From the NCBI RefSeq assembly GCF_001298445.1, contig NZ_CP012036.1, positions 1,553,263-1,617,262 on the forward strand: DNA of 64,000 nt, given 5' to 3'. This document shows, piece after piece, positions 63,791 to 64,000 of this stretch (within the stretch, counting starts at the first letter, position 1; each line of letters begins with the position of its first letter). The translations under genes and the position numbers were made by a program. The stretch is from Nostoc piscinale CENA21. Its GTDB lineage: Bacteria; Cyanobacteriota; Cyanobacteriia; Cyanobacteriales; Nostocaceae. Below the pieces are notes generated by a model that was not told where the DNA came from, made no database searches, and was given only the letters and a program-made list of their open reading frames with translations.

Positions 63791-64000
63791 TTTTGCATTC
63801 TCCCTAGTGACTGGTTAATAGTTGGGTGGTAAAGTCATGCGTAGCAACTCGTAGCTGCTGCTTCTATCTTAGAAAGGTAATTTGATAACCTTGACTTGGC
63901 TTTAGACAAACTAAAGAAATGGCTCAATTTTTTTTGAAATGTCTCAAGGTAGAGAAGTCTCGTTGGCAGTTGAAGTGCTTGCCCTGACGAAGACTAAACA
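63791..64000 (-). promoter_or_regulatory. Upstream region of the fbp-tal-zwf-opcA cluster
   Basis: The 210 bases before fbp carry a near-palindrome GGTAATTTGATAACC (about 63877-63891) and GTAGCAACTCGTAGC (about 63841-63855) that vaguely resembles GTA-N8-TAC of NtcA sites but lacks the exact second half. The operon promoter should lie here; no box can be fixed by eye. Confidence 0.3.

Noticed and set aside
63841..63855. NtcA site upstream of fbp
   Set aside because: GTA-N8-TAG rather than GTA-N8-TAC, and no well-placed -10 box could be fixed.

Overview
The window looks like a chromosomal segment of a filamentous, probably heterocyst-forming cyanobacterium (Nostoc/Anabaena/Calothrix type). Evidence: low GC, very frequent HIP1 octamers (GCGATCGC), a Rubisco activase with a C-terminal small-subunit-like domain, the fbp-tal-zwf-opcA pentose phosphate cluster, a CYP110-type P450, a CrtO-type carotenoid ketolase, families of short tandem repeats, and a tandem array of about 63-nt RNA units with TCCGG(A/T) promoter boxes that resembles the heterocyst-specific NsiR1 array. 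No IS element, phage, CRISPR array, rRNA or tRNA was recognised.

Layout. 0-5 kb: start of a phosphoketolase-like gene, CYP110 P450, DUF2993 protein, crtO. 5-12.4 kb: scattered genes (SRPBCC protein, small membrane protein, rubredoxin, HI0933-type flavoprotein, unusual radical SAM protein, lpxD, HdrB-like CCG protein). 12.7-16.9 kb: acpP, fabF, tktA. 17-20.8 kb: DUF6006 protein, bacterial-type phytochelatin synthase, three-gene osmoprotectant ABC transporter. 21.5-24.8 kb: exopolysaccharide-type cluster (GT26, polysaccharide deacetylase, FAD protein). 25-30.5 kb: a TamB-like giant. 31-36 kb: mgtE, then an organosulfonate cluster ssuD / beta-carbonic-anhydrase-like / ssuE behind a long palindrome, then MgtC. 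36-41 kb: FAD monooxygenase, SGNH hydrolase, Uma2, a Phd/PIN toxin-antitoxin pair, rca. 41.4-48.4 kb: Mer/Lpd-like flavoprotein, two TVP38/TMEM64 proteins, a TIGR04283-type glycosyltransferase, a large putative outer-membrane protein. 49-52.5 kb: small metabolic genes. 52.5-57.2 kb: a NACHT-HEAT STAND ATPase followed by the four-unit small-RNA array. 58-63.8 kb: opcA, zwf, tal, fbp on the minus strand.

The genes for sugar phosphate metabolism (tktA, phosphoketolase-like, fbp, tal, zwf, opcA) would together run the reductive and oxidative pentose phosphate routes; zwf/opcA supply NADPH in the dark and in heterocysts. The ssu cluster would provide sulfur from sulfonates. acpP/fabF/lpxD/TamB serve lipid and outer-membrane biogenesis.

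The most striking global observation is that eleven genes are out of frame by exactly one extra base. Ten of these sit in A/T runs of 7-9 bases, and the sequence on each side is otherwise intact. Either the assembly systematically over-calls A/T homopolymers, or this genome carries many fresh slippage mutations or uses transcriptional slippage. The second highlight is the NsiR1-like array, in a context with no hetF nearby. The third is the NACHT-HEAT protein with 14 near-identical repeats. All family names come from recognising the sequence; no database search was run.
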